DNA from: Falciphora oryzae
Taxonomy: Eukaryota > Ascomycota > Sordariomycetes > Magnaporthales > Magnaporthaceae
Direction of reading: 5' to 3'
Assembly: GCA_000733355.1 (NCBI GenBank)
Contig: JNVV01000059.1
Span: 83,946 to 147,945 of the forward strand
Length of the DNA stretch: 64,000 bases
Within the stretch, counting starts at the first letter, position 1. The number at the start of each line of letters is the position of its first letter. The translations under genes were made by a program, and so were the position numbers. Below, piece after piece: positions 31,734 to 43,200 of the stretch. The notes beneath the pieces were generated by a model. It did no database searches. It was not told where the DNA came from and saw nothing but the letters and a program-made list of their open reading frames with translations.

Positions 31734-32357
31734 TCAAGCCCGATGCTTCGTGATGCGGCCCGACACCACCCTAAGACGGTTGCGTTTTCCGCCCTTGTTA
31801 TGCGATCGGGGCCCCGAGAGACGCTGCAGCAACGAAGCAAGGTAGCCCGGGGGCCTCTTCGCCTCCTCGAGATTGATCCTCTTCTCGTCTTGGAGGGTGT
31901 AGGCGCGGAACTTTTGGAAATCGTCCCACACCTCGACTTTCTTGCCCGTCCGCCGCGTGTCGATGAGGTCGACAATGTTGACCAGCGTGTTCCTCAGGTT
32001 CCTCTTGCACTCTGCGACCTGGTCGCTCGGGTCGATGCCGACCTCGCGGCACAGGGCTTGGTAGCCCCGGAGCGTGATCTCTTCTGCGCTGAGCTCTGCT
32101 TCCTCTTCCTTTTCGTCGACGTCGTCGAGCTTTTGCGGCTGCGAGAAGAAGTGGAGCTCGAGCTCCTCTTTTATCGCGATGGTGCGCTGGCGCGTGTATT
32201 CCTGGGAGCCGGGGACCCACTGCTGGGATGACGCGAGGCGCGAGAACTCATCGTCGAATGGCGCCGCATCGTCGGGTGTGAAGTGCTCGAACTTGGCGAA
32301 GTGGGACTGCGAGGGCGGAGGCCCACCGTCCTCGTCATCCGCCGACAGGAGGGGCAT
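31734..32357 (-). CDS. conserved fungal protein of unknown function
   Basis: The 207-aa product reads FAKFEHFTPDDAAPFDDEFSR and RLASSQQWVPGSQEYTRQR, then a basic/acidic helical part, and LRGYQALCREVGI, ECKRNLRNTLVNIVDLID, RRTGKKVEVWDDFQKFRAYT. This order (a short N-terminal FxHF..EF.RLA segment and a C-terminal VNIVDLID-RRTG block) is familiar from many Pezizomycotina genomes as an unnamed cytosolic or nuclear protein of similar length. The start at 32357 follows an AT-richer leader and places the conserved block correctly. No signal peptide or membrane segment is seen. Function unknown; I am fairly sure it is a real gene. Confidence 0.75.
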   Translation of the reverse strand: MPLLSADDEDGGPPPSQSHFAKFEHFTPDDAAPFDDEFSRLASSQQWVPGSQEYTRQRTIAIKEELELHFFSQPQKLDDVDEKEEEAELSAEEITLRGYQALCREVGIDPSDQVAECKRNLRNTLVNIVDLIDTRRTGKKVEVWDDFQKFRAYTLQDEKRINLEEAKRPPGYLASLLQRLSGPRSHNKGGKRNRLRVVSGRITKHRA

Positions 32358-34730
32358 TTTGGGGCGGCAAATTCAGAGGTTTTGTGTGTTCTTTGAGGTT
32401 GTTCGTTGTTGACTTTTTACGCGTAGGTCGGCACGGGTAGCACAGCAACCAGGGATATAACGTCAAGTCACGTGAAGATAAGACAAGGGGAATCCTGGAC
32501 AATTACCAACAGCACGGTAGGCGGTTTCTCCATGATCAACCCCCTCGGGCCCCTGTTAGATCTACCACAACAAATACAATGCCTCACATCTGCCAGGCTG
32601 CGAGCGGATTCTCCGTCCTCCGCCGTTTGTAAGGGCTGCTATGAAAGCGGACAAACATGACGGCGAGCTAGGGTGGAAGCTATCGGAAGAAAGCAACGTG
32701 TGCGGGGTGCACCAAGAATGCCGTGAAAAGTGCCTGGTTCGTCCCGGAAACGGAAGGCTGCCTACTAGGGTGGGAGTCAGACCCACTGACCCACCGTTCA
32801 TGCTTAAGTTTGGCTGCCCGAAGTCCATGGTTCTGGAACTCGGTCTTCCAACGGTGGCGACCCATGGGCGCGTCAGTCAGTCCCGGCCCGTGCAGCCCTG
32901 TCGCTGCGCGTTTCTCCCAGCCGGATCGATATCAGAAAGGCGTCTCGTCTCGGCGTTACGAGCTTGTCCGCGGCGTCCACTGAAGCCAAGCCAGGTCGGC
33001 GCGACTCTTCCTTCACCTCGTCATCGTCGTCCCCCGCGCATCGATCTGCTTTGGAAGCATGCATTCACCCATGGCGAAGCCTGAGCAGATGCGGCCGAAA
33101 CACCTCGATTCCCCCGGTCGGCCGCGCACAGTGACCGCCGGACTCGAGACCCGGAGGGCAACGATCTCCGTTCCTCCCCGATTGATCCCCAGAGTCTAAC
33201 CATCACGCACACGCGACCACGTACTTCCACACCGAGTCACAGTCGGCCAAGGAGGCGATAAGGCTGCGGGGGGTCCGAGCTCGAGCGACAGAGGGCGACC
33301 TGCAATGCCCTGGACAAAATGTCTTCGCCAGCATGCCGGGGGACTGCTGCGACCAGCGTAGCTAGTATCTGCGGCAGCAAGGCCTGCCGCGGCAGTTACC
33401 CCGCACCAAGGGCATTACCAGCCGCATGGCATGGCAGCTCGTCGCAGCATTCTAGCCACTGGCTAGGATCAGTCATCCACCCAGACGTTAACTCGCCTGC
33501 GGCAACTTGCTAGACTGGCAACCTCTTTGATAATGGGACGCCGAGTTGATCCCCCAGGGCCGGCCGAAGCTCAACAACGGAGGAGCCGAGCGGTTCTTCT
33601 AGGAACACAGACTTCGTTTTGGCGTCGGGTTGGTCCCTTGCGCTGGAACTCTCGCACCAAGCCAGCCCAACCCTCCTCTCTGTGTGCACGGAGTCGGGAC
33701 GGCGCCGCTGCTCTGCTCCCAGAAACGACCGAGTGATCGTCGAGATCGAGCAATGCATCTCGCCGCCGTCTGGGCCACATGGATGGAGAGGCTTTATCCG
33801 GCAGGCTCGTGATACACGCACCGTGGTCTTCAAAGCCGCCGAGCAAGTGCTGGCAGGCGTGACTAGCTCCAAAACTCATCTTCGCCCTTGCTACGAGCGT
33901 GCGAGAGCGGAATTTCCGGGAATCCCTGACAGCAAGGCTACCGGGGCGGCCAGCAGGACCACCACTATCCCAATGCTAACCTTGCTACGGGTGCCGACTA
34001 CGGAGAATGCGACTACCCGCTCCCGGACCAAGCGGATTCCTCGCAGCAAAAGTAAGACGGGGATTATGACTGTCGGGAGGAGCACGGCGGAGCTGGTGGT
34101 AGTGGTGTTGGTGGTGGTGGTGCTGCTGCTGCTGCTGCTGTCGCAGCTGCAACAGAATTCCCGGCGCTTCTAGCCTCCGGATCTCACTCCCCCAGTTTGT
34201 TTCCCGCATCCTTTCGTTATTATTTGGCCTGCGCAGGGCGGGCAGCCAGACAGGCGGGCAGCAAAGCGAGCAGACGGGCAAGTAGACGGGCGAGCAGATA
34301 AGCGGGCAAGCAGGCTGGCGCAACTTGCATGCTTCCAGTTTGAGCAAATCGCCGATACTAGCAGCCATTTTACCCCTGGATGTTCGAGGGAAAGCATAGG
34401 AACTAAAGCCGCCGACACTGCCACCCATTCCACGTTTGGATGCCCGAAGCAAAACAGGAACCCAAAACCATCTGGACCAGCAGAGTGCAACACGTGGGAG
34501 CCAGAGGAACATTTGAACAACGCACGCAAGTTAGTCAACGCCTATCCGAAAAGGAAAACACGTCGCAAAACGGAACGACCTGGATCCAGCACCACACCCA
34601 CAATAATACCCCAGAAAAAAAAACCATGGGCCTGTTCCAGCTCCCCATCGACCAAACGAAGCCGGCAGTGCAAGGGCCGCCTGCCCCAGTCCGTCTGCCC
34701 TCCCCTCCTCCTCACAAGCACACCGATCGG
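32358..34730. other. 2.4 kb without a supportable gene
   Basis: Many overlapping frames but no recognisable domains. Holds a (GGT)n(GCT)n microsatellite at about 34093-34146 and a degenerate array of GCAGACGGGCAAG-like units at about 34235-34320. Confidence 0.45.
34093..34146. repeat. GGT/GCT trinucleotide microsatellite
   Basis: GGTGGT units pass into GCTGCTGCTGCTGCTGCTG, a simple-sequence tract outside any supported gene. Confidence 0.8.
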
Positions 34731-35459
34731 CTAAGCGTACAGCTCGTCGTCGGGGCCACCGCGAGTATCTTCCTCCTCCTCCTCGTCCTCCCACTCTCCC
34801 TCACTATTGCCGCCGTTATGAACGATTTCCACCCAATTGAGCGTAATCAGGCGACCCCCGTTGTCGAAGCCACTCGCGGTGTAAAGCTCCGGGCGGTAAG
34901 CCCAACAGGGGTCCTCGGGGTGGCGGTTAAGCGCCCGCCGTTCGATAGAAGTAGCAGGCTTATAGTTGAAGCCCATCCAGTCACGCATGAGACGGCGGGC
35001 CGAGAGGTTACGGAACGCCCATCGGGCGTCAGTGCCGGCGGCAGCCGAGATGTTTGAGGCCGTGACGGGCCAGGACGATCGTGGAGATGGCCGTGCCATT
35101 GCGATTCTCCTAGGAAAGCATGTTCCGACGGCAGCGAGCAACCACACGACCTACGGCGGCGGCAGGACGGCCGGCGTGGAAGCTCCAAACCGCCTCGAGA
35201 TGGCCAAGGTCTTCGTCGAAGGGAGCGCCTTAAGGACCGAATGAAGACACCGAACTAGAGAGGGAAAAGACAAAGGAAGAAAAGTAGCCAACTTGCAGGT
35301 TGATACAAGGCCATTGGTTGACCGCGCACCCGTAACAAGGACCGTGCGGCGTAGCGCCCTCGACGCAAAAGATTTCGCGCTGGTGGTAAACGCCACCCCG
35401 CACCAGGTTCGAGTAGCAGTTGCCGCAGGGCCGCGGGCGTCGGTTGGGCTCGATTTCCA

Positions 35460-35460
<1 letters not shown>
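34731..35460 (-). CDS. probable multi-exon gene, Cys-rich N-terminal motif
   Basis: A first exon from 35460 reads CGNCYSNLVRGGVYH, REIFCVEGATPHGPC and YGCAVNQWPC, a cysteine arrangement (CxxC...C...CxxC...C) suggesting a small metal-binding or disulphide module. A donor GTTGGC follows near 35303 and an acceptor CTCTCTAG near 35250. Further on the minus strand, WMGFNYKPATSIERR, NRHPEDPCWAYRPELY and LITLNWVEIVHNGG look coding and end in an acidic tail at 34731. The frames between are not resolved, so the exon structure is uncertain and it could be two genes. I do not recognise the family. Confidence 0.4.

Positions 35461-35462
<2 letters not shown>

Positions 35463-35491
<29 letters not shown>
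35463..35491. repeat. A29 homopolymer
   Basis: 29 consecutive A on the plus strand, immediately upstream (minus strand) of the putative first exon. It could be a retroposed poly(A) end or a promoter T-tract. Confidence 0.95.
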
Positions 35492-35927
35492 CGGGCCCTG
35501 CCTCTAAAGGTGGATGCCGTTCACGAAAGTTGGCGGCGAGTTGACGAAGGCGGATCCCGGACATGGGGAACTGGCTCAAAAGCCGCTCCCTTTCGCCAAG
35601 GTCGCCAGGCCGGTAGGTCGCGGCATCAGGGTGGAAAGGGTCGCGATGGTAGGGCACGTCGACAGGCTGAAAGACAAGTTCGGAGTCGTACTCGCCGTTT
35701 TCCTAAAGGCCGCGGGAGATGTAAGATATCGTACCTGCCAAATCAGGTTAGCGGCACGATCGGGACTATCGCTTCAAAGGTGAGGGCTCTCCCAGTTGTC
35801 GGTCCGCCCACACCGATAGCAACCTCGCACTGCGGCATGGTCAAGCTGAGAACGCCGGCCATGATGGAGATTATTAGCACTGCCTGGTGGGTTTCAGGGT
35901 TTAGATTCTTCCGTGTGTCCAGCCTGT

Positions 35928-36606
35928 CAACGTCTGCGTCTCCGGCGAGCAGGACGTGCCCAGCGTCCCGCCCGTGTCGTTCGACTTCTCCGAGATGGCC
36001 TTCCTCACCAAGGGCGTCGGCGCCGACGAGGATGGCAGCATCTGGGGCCGGCTCGACCCCTTCCCGCAGACGGGCATCTTCACCGAGGACCAGAACTGCC
36101 CCGTTGTCCACCCCAGCCCGACGAGCTCCTCCGTCGCCGTGCCGGCCTCTACCGGCCCTGCCACTACCTCCACCGCCTCGGACACCGTGGTGGCGCCCAC
36201 TGCTGCCCCTGTCGACACCACCGAGCCCGTCAGCGCCCCTGCTCCCGCTGAAGCCCCCGCCGCCACTCCCATCTCTGTGCATAGGCTGGCGCTGACCTCC
36301 TCCTGCGGCCGCGAGCGCGCCGAGGCCGTCGCCGACGCTGAGAACAATGAAACTGCTGACGCTTTCGTTAGGTTTCTGCCGAGGAGGAGGCTCTCCCGGC
36401 CTAGGCCAAGGCCAGGAAGGCCAGCAGGATTGCGGCCTAAGCGCCCCGTCCTAGATGCCGGCTACATGGCTTCAAGCCTGATAGAGCCACAAAATGCATG
36501 TCATGACGTACGAGAAATATGCTTACATCGTTTACAACATTATCGAGACACCTGGGCTCTCTACTTACGTATTCCTAGCCCTGCTACCGTCAATATACCA
36601 ATCATT
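35928..36606 (+). CDS. hypothetical Thr/Ala/Pro-rich protein, partial
   Basis: The frame reads VCVSGEQDVPSVPPVSFDFSE, then KGVGADEDGSIWGRLDPFP, then a long Thr/Ala/Pro/Val-rich linker. The first part looks structured, the second like a secreted-protein stalk. An acceptor-like TGTGTGTCCAG lies just before at about 35926, so an upstream exon is likely but not found. The frame runs on to 36759 into the antisense of the next gene, so the true end is probably earlier. No family recognised. Confidence 0.3.
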
Positions 36607-37552
36607 TTAGTCCTTCATGAAACCAAGAGCGACATCTCCAGATATAACACCCCCTATCTGCTTGCTCTTGCCCCTCGCTACCATCTTATCTATAGTAACG
36701 CTGGCTCCCCCGGCCTTCACGTCGCCGATCACACCGAGCAGCTGCCTGGACTGGTCTAACGCCTCCGCGTACACGACCGTGTTACCTGTCGCCGCTGTAG
36801 CGTCCCCCAGGATGGGCAGGCAGACGGCTGCGCACCTGGTCAGCATCTCGGCCTGCCACTCCAGCGCCCCAAGCAGCGCCTGGTTCTCGCTGCCGAGCTG
36901 CGCTGCCGCAGCCTCGATGCCAATGGCGAGACCTTGCACCTGGCCATTAATGCTGGCCAAAGTGCTGGTCGCGGTCGACTCGAGGCGGCGGAGGGTTTCG
37001 CCATTATCGGAGGCCGATTTGCTGGGATACCGGAGTCTGGTCAGTTTCGGTCGTTGTATTTTTCCCTAACCTTCAAGCTGCCGTGGGACAAGTCGGCGTG
37101 GCTGCGTTGTCATACATGGATGCGAACGAGAGCGCGAGGTTCAGCGTTGACTTGTAGCTCTGGATCCGGAACTTGAAGCCCGCGACGGTCTTCTCCTCAA
37201 AGTGCAGCCTCGTCCGATCGCGCCAGCTGGTGTGTCCAGGCGTCGAGTGCGTTGTGACTTTGCCGAGCCAGGCCTTGAACTCGTTATATGTTACCCCGCA
37301 GGCTTCCGCGGCAGGCCCCACGTTGGCAAGCCACGTCTCGTACGATTGCGACCGACTTTCCCGCTGGGTCTCGAATTCACGGGCTAGCGAGTCGAGGATG
37401 TCATTGAGTGCCTCGACGTCCGAGGTCGTCTCCGACAGAAGTTTCGGCGCGTCCTTGATGCCTTTGATTATCTCATATAAACCCTTTCCCACCTGGGCGG
37501 CAAGGGTTATGACCCCAATCGCGCTGGCGGCGGTGCCGAGGAATTCTGCCAT
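36607..37552 (-). CDS. HeLo-like/STAND-N-domain effector with C-terminal pseudo-repeats
   Basis: Two exons, 37552-37116 and 37021-36607, are joined by a 94-base intron with donor GTATGA, branch AACTGAC and acceptor CCCAG. The join is in frame and gives 283 aa. The N terminus (AEFLGTAASAIGVITLAAQV and GLYEIIKGIKDAP) is typical of the helical N-terminal domains of fungal STAND proteins and HeLo-like cell-death domains. The C terminus has two pseudo-repeats: SRQLLGVIGDV at about 237 and SKQIGGVISGDV at about 265, the latter reaching nearly to the end. Glycine-rich paired motifs at the very C terminus recall HET-s-related amyloid motifs. The gene is head-to-head with an NB-ARC/TPR NLR 552 bases away whose N terminus has similar motifs. 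A role as cell-death effector switched on by that NLR is inference. Confidence 0.75.
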
Positions 37553-38104
37553 GTTCCGGACTTTGAAGGGTGAAGGGTGAGGGGATGATTGCTGGGACAA
37601 GAAGCGAGAGCCCGTCTACGGTTGTCTTCTGGTACCACGCATGGTTAACGAGACATATTTTCAAGACATCAATGGGGGGTCACATTGCTACCTACCCCAC
37701 CGCAAACTTGCAGGAGGTGTCGACCAGGGCTACTGTTGGTCGCTGTCTCGTAGGTTGGGCGCGATCCATAACTATGCAAAAGAAGAAAAATAAAATAGAG
37801 TAAAATAAAATAAAATAAGGCCAGCCAATTCAGGAGGCGTCAACCACTGCATTTTCGTACTGCCGTCTCGTTGGCTGACGCCGTATCTTTACGTAAAATA
37901 CAGAGACTGAGGCTAAGAAGGGCGGAGGCCGAACAGCGCATAGGGGATTCGGCCAGCCCGACCTGAAGCTCCCTCAGAACAAACCCGGCATCCCGTCCGA
38001 CCTCTTTCAATTGACAAGCACGATCGCCTACCAGACCTGTCGCGCCTTTCGCAGCGAAATCTGCTCGCCGGCTCCAGCACCCAGTTGACAACCGAACCGC
38101 TACA
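37553..38104. promoter_or_regulatory. shared divergent promoter region
   Basis: A 552-base intergenic region between two divergent starts. It includes an AT-rich TAAAA tract at about 37786-37818. No gene within. Co-expression of the pair from here is plausible but not shown. Confidence 0.4.
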
Positions 38105-40881
38105 ATGTCCCCGTCCTCGGGGGTGACTGCTCGCAGCGATGGCGCAGCACTGCCGTCAACTGCCCAAGGACAGGCGGATGGCAGCATCGCCCGAGAATTC
38201 CTGGGTGGCGAAATAACCGCCGGAGCCCATGGTGCAGTGCCGCCAGGCACAGGCGCGACCCACGTTGGCTTGGCGAGCGCCTCTGGGAACGCGAGGCAGA
38301 TTGTTGGCAACGTCATAACGAACAACTACATGGGCTCGCCGGGCGGGCAAAGTGGTGTGTTTCCTTCTTCGAGTTGTGCCAATATCTGGCGTGATATCGG
38401 CGCTGCCCCGTAACGTTAAAAAAAGTTAGCGCCGTCCGTGCTGCCTAGGCCAAAGCTGACGTTTGCATCCGCAGAACGACCAGAAACCCCGCCGCAGCCG
38501 TTCGCGACCATCCCCTTCTCCCGCGACCCCGATTTCGTCGACCGTGGAGACATTCTCGACCGGCTTCGTCAGCGATGTTCCGAGCCGGCCGGCCGTGTGG
38601 CTCTTGTAGGCCTGGGTGGCATTGGGTACGCGTAGTTCTGTTCTGAACCTGCCGGAAGAAGGCTGACCAGCAGCAGCAAATCGCAGCTGGCCATCGAATT
38701 TGCCCACCGAATTGCCCAGGAAGCAGCCGAGAAATGGATCTTCTGGATCCATGCTGGCACGCAGGCTCGCGTTGAAGAAGGCTTCAGGGCCATTGCCGAC
38801 GCCGTTAAGCTGCCCGGTCGAAACCAGCCCAACGCCGACATCCCACAGCTCGTCCACAACTGGCTGTCCAACGAACGGAACGGCACGTGGATCATTATCC
38901 TTGATAGTGCTGATGACCGAGACGCGTTTTATGCAATGAACGGCAGCCGCGAAGGGAAGCCGTTGGCAAGCCACCTCCCACAAAGCCGAAACGGATTTAT
39001 CGTTGTCACGACACGCAACAAAAACCTGGCCTATAGGCTGACGGGGAACCACAAAAACATTACTGAGGTTGGGCCGATGGTGCTGGTAGATGCTCTGATG
39101 CTTTTGGAGAAAAAACTGGGCCCACTTTCGGATACAAACACGGCAAAGGAGCTGGTGCAGGCGCTTGACCTCGTTCCCCTTGCCATCAGCCAGGCGGCGG
39201 CGTACATCCAGGCAAGGTCGCCGATGAGCTCGGTTGAAAAGTACTTGGCCGAGTTTCGCAAGGGCGAGCGTAAGCGGGCCTTGCTTTTAGCCCACGACGC
39301 GGGCGACCTGCGGCGAGATGGCGGCGCGTCGAACGCGATCCTTATTACCTGGCAGATCTCGTTTGACTATATCCGCTCGCGGAGATCTTCCGCGGCCGAT
39401 CTTCTGTCGCTTATGAGCTTCTTCGATCGACAAGGCATCGCTTTGTCGCTTTTAAAGCCCGTTAACGGCGAAGGTGTCCCGCAAGTAGCGCGCCTTGATG
39501 CGCCAGAGGACTCAGGATCCGAGTCTAGCAGCAGCAGTGACGAATCAGATAACCGCTTTGAAGACGATGTGGCTATCCTGAGGACTTTTGTCTTGTGGGT
39601 ACGAACGAAGATGGGAGTGCGTTTGAAATGCACGGGCTCGTGCAGCTGTCGATGCGGAGGTGGTTGGAAACGGACGGGCGGCAAAACAAGTTCAAGCAGC
39701 AGTTTGTTGAACGGATGGCGGCAGTGTTTCCAACGGGGGACTACAGCAATTGGGCGACGTGCCGGCAGCTTTTTGCGCACGTCGAAGCCGCTGTAGACTG
39801 CCGGCCAGCGGAGGAGGGTGTGCAGGAGTTGTGGGCAAGTCTTATGTGCAACGGGGGATGGTATGCGTGCTCGCAAGGCAGGTACGAGGTGGCAGAACGA
39901 ATGGAGGGCAAAGCGTTAAGGAGTCGTAAAAAGAGGTTAGGAGAGGAGCATCCTTCGACGCTGACCAGTATGGCCAACCTGGCATTAACGTATGGCAACC
40001 AGGGCCGGTGGAAGGAGGCGGAGTCACTGGAGGTGCAGGTAATGGAAACGAAAAAAAGGGTGCTGGGAAAGGAGCACCCCGACACGCTAACCAGCATGGA
40101 CAACTTGGCGTCGACGTACCGCAAGCAGGGCCGGTGGAAGGAGGCCGAATCGCTGGAGGTGCAAGTGATGGGAACGAGCAAAAAGGTGCTGGGAAAGGAG
40201 CATCCTAACACGCTAACCAGCATGGCCAACCTGGCGTCGACGTACCGCAACCAGGGCCGGTGGAAGGAGGCCGAATCGCTGGAGGTGCAAGTGATGGAAA
40301 CGAGAAAAAGGGTGCTGGGAGAGGAGCATCCTGACACGCTAACCAGCATGGCCAACCTGGCGTCGACGTACCGCAACCAGGGCCGGTGGAAGGAGGCCGA
40401 AGACTTACAAACAAAGGAACTTGAGATTTGCTCAAAGGTGCTGGGAAAGAAGCATCCCGACACGCTAGCCAGCATGGCCGATTTGGCGTCGACGTACAGC
40501 AACCAAAGCCGGTGGAAGGAGGCCGAATCGCTGGAGGTGCGAGTAATGGAAACGAGGAAAAAGGTGCTGGGGGAGGAGCATCCCGACACGCTGACCAGCA
40601 TGGCCAACCTGGCGTTGACGTACGAGGACCAGGGTCGGTGGAAGGAGGCCGAAGACTTACAAGCAAAGGAACTTGAGATTTGCTCAAGGGTGCTGGGAAA
40701 GGAGCATCCCGACACGCTGGCCAGCATGAGCAACCTCGCTTTCATTCGGAAAGGCCAAAACCGGCATGCGGATGCCTTGGCGTTGATGAAGGAATGTGCG
40801 CAGGCTCGGCAGCAAGTCCTTGGTCCAGAGCACCCGTACACTTTATCATCTTTGGCAGTGGTGGGCAGGTGGAGTAGTTAG
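38105..40881 (+). CDS. NB-ARC/TPR NLR with N-terminal amyloid-like motifs, one frame break
   Basis: Exons 38105-38354, 38475-38625 and 38677-40881; introns 38355-38474 (branch GCTGAC) and 38626-38676 join in frame and complete the P-loop GLGGIGKSQ. NB-ARC signs follow: IIILDSADD (Walker B), FIVVTTRN, LVPLAISQAAAYI, a winged-helix stretch and FEMHGLVQLSMRRW (MHD-like). The C terminus has eight 42-residue kinesin-light-chain-type TPRs (EHPDTLTSMANLA). Before the NB-ARC, residues 28-40 (IAREFLGGEITAG) and 62-74 (NARQIVGNVITNN) are 34 residues apart and resemble each other and the C-terminal repeats of the divergent neighbour. At 39591-39600 the frame shifts by one base between FVL and GTNEDG, so the gene is either inactivated or mis-assembled there. 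The TPR DNA repeats are nearly identical, typical of fast-evolving fungal NLRs. Confidence 0.8.
39918..40850 (+). repeat. 126-bp tandem TPR-coding repeats
   Basis: Seven to eight units with GGTGCTGGGAAAGGAGCATC and CGGTGGAAGGAGGCCGA blocks at 126-base spacing. High DNA identity between units suggests recent duplication or conversion. Confidence 0.9.
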
Positions 40882-42250
40882 AAAGCGTCTATTCGGTTTT
40901 ACGGAATATGACGGTGCTTTGCAGCACAAAATTGACATGAAAAGAGTGGTTGCTTTGCAGATGTCCATGATTTCGACGTCGCCCAAGTGTTGCTGTACAG
41001 AGCGGACGGAGAGCACACTGTAATCGGCGCCGTGTCAGGAACATCCAAAGCTGAAACTTGGACACTGATTTCGGTCTCTGCTGCAATTCAACGTGTGCGC
41101 GCGTCGAAGGCGCTCATTGGAATGATGAAGCCCGCCTTTTGACGCTGTCGCTGGCGCGCGCGCGTTTGACTTGATTTGGTGCTATCGCGGTTCGTTCCAA
41201 ATGTGCGTTTCGCACTTCCATTCGATTGTGCACGCATCCCGTTGAAATATGGATGTGATGGTCGGAACCCGTATGTGGAAAAGTCGCTATATGCGTACCC
41301 TTTCGAATGCTGCCCGCAATCGAGTTGTGGGAACACTAGCAGGGCGGGAAAAGAGGCACTTGGGAAAGTGAGAGCAACAGGAGCGCAGGGCCACGCCCTT
41401 AAAAAAAAAAAAAAAAGGCAATTCGATGGGGTCTGGCGAACTGCCCGGAACGGCAATACTGCTCCCGCATCTACGAAAATAATAGGTGTAATTATTATTT
41501 TCAACTAGAAAATTTATTAAGCAGCGAATCCGTTCGCCATTTATTTAACTACGGAAAGGACCTCGCAAAACGATTACGGACCACGGAAGGAACGGAGCCC
41601 ATGGCCCTATCAGGTGACCAAGGCAAGGGCCCAACGGGCCCGGGCCGCCGGATCAAAAGGAGCCAGCCTTCCCGGAGTGGGCCCTGATGCAGTAGACACT
41701 GCCAGAGGTCCCGCCGCGCTCTAGGGTGCTTGGGGAGAAAGTTGTAGGCAAGGTAAAGAAATTGGAAGCGGAGACGGACGGAGGGAGCCAGGGGCAGTCG
41801 CCGGGCTCGCAACCGCCACCCTGGACCCTATGGTCATGCTCAAGTCGAACGGCACCGCCGCCGCCACCGCGTGCCCGGCGACAAGGGGAGTGAGGGCGAC
41901 CCGGCGGCGGCGTGCTTGCTGCCGCCCAAGGCGTACCAGTGCCGGCTGTGCCCGTGTGCGCGCACATACGGCGTCCAAGACCGAGAACGGCGCCGTTGTC
42001 GTGATGTCCGTTGCTGCACTAGCCGTGCCGGCCGCCGGCGTAGTATCCGCCGCAACTCCAACTTTGCCCTCTTGGGTTTCGCATTACGCGCAAGCGGCGG
42101 CACGGTACCAGCAGCAGCAGCAGCTCCGTCTTGCGGTGGCCCAAGCGAGCCTCCTGCTGCAATAGGCTCTGCGACGGGCCGCGTCGGTGCCGACACGACG
42201 CTGATGTCGGCAGATGCAGGGCCGGGACGGAAAGGACTGTCGCCTAGTGG
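40882..42250. other. no gene recognised
   Basis: The 3' flank of the NLR and GC-rich DNA with unconvincing frames. An A16 run lies near 41400 and a CAG microsatellite near 42108-42125. Confidence 0.4.
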
Positions 42251-43200
42251 TCGAGCAGACTCGGAGGTAGCTCCGAGGCTATTCCACGTCGACCCGGTAA
42301 TTGTTTTCGTGGCCAACGTGAGGTTCAACTTGAGAATGTGCTGGTGGAATCCGGCAAGGTTGGGTTGATGTCGTCTATGAGCTTGGCGGCTCCGGAGCTC
42401 ATTTCACCGTTGTCGAGGTCCTCGTCGTCGTCCTGATTAACGACAGCAGGTAGCTTTGCGAGAGTGGCGACGGGGGGTCACCCGTCTTCCACATCGCCGC
42501 GGTATCAAAACCGACGTTCCCAGTTCGGCATCGGTTCCGTCGTCCTCATCGCGGCCATTCTGGTCAGCGGCAGCTGGAGGCGCGGGACTGGAAGCAGCGG
42601 TGCGCGGGGCTGCCGGGGATTCCTGTACAGGAGCGGCAGGCGCGGGTCCGGCAACTTTTGGGGCGGCCTAAGGCGTTCCTAGTTGTTGGTCAGTCGTGCG
42701 GTATGGGCAAGGGTGAACCATTCAGCCTCCGTTGGCTGCTGCTCTGACCGGGCACGCCGCTTCGCATGGCGCGGCATGGGCTGGGCCTCTTGGACATCAC
42801 TATCGCTCAAACGTCGTTTCCTTGGGCGCCTTTATGCTGCTTGGCTTGCGCCTTGCCCATGTAACATCGTCCTCACACACCCACCGGGCCGTATCTCGGG
42901 GCCCCTGTCTGAAATTTCGGGCGGGTGCGTCCCTGTCATACGTCAATTAGCACAACGTCTCCCTGAAGGTAACGGCGGGATGGTAGACGTGGCCACCCGC
43001 TTGTTCCGACAAGAGATGCCTATATTTGTCCCTGAACTGGACTTTCTTTTTCTCACAATATTGGAGATCGTCCGGCCCGTCGCCACGGGAAAGGACTCCA
43101 TGTTCGTCGATACGAAGCTCGTCGGTCTCAACAATAGGCCGGCCTGCCTCGCCACAATGACGCCGTAGCCCCATCATCAGGTCGCAAACAGATCTTTTCA
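42251..43200 (-). pseudogene. possible decayed gene, family unknown
   Basis: Minus-strand pieces read naturally but in different frames: VETDELRIDEHGVL, YCEKKKVQFRDKYRHLL and GHVYHPAVTFRE near 43000-43150, then RRLSDSDVQEAQPMPRHAKR and QQPTEAEWFTLAHTARLTNN near 42680-42820. Stops and shifts separate them. I do not recognise the family and rate it as a probable remnant. Confidence 0.25.

Noticed and set aside
33985..34512. Gln/His-rich minus-strand ORF
   Set aside because: It is translation of a GGT/GCT microsatellite with no other coding support.
35510..36295. Arg/Ser/Pro-rich plus-strand ORF
   Set aside because: Composition is that of an out-of-frame GC-rich sequence overlapping a better frame.
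38105..38354. The NLR N terminus as simple low-complexity linker
   Set aside because: The paired motifs 34 residues apart and their likeness to the neighbour's C terminus argue against a plain linker, though this is not proven.
39741..40841. 366-codon minus-strand ORF
   Set aside because: Antisense of the TPR repeats.
39918..40850. Regular repeats that could suggest a CRISPR array
   Set aside because: The 126-base period is coding, in frame, and forms TPRs; the genome is eukaryotic.
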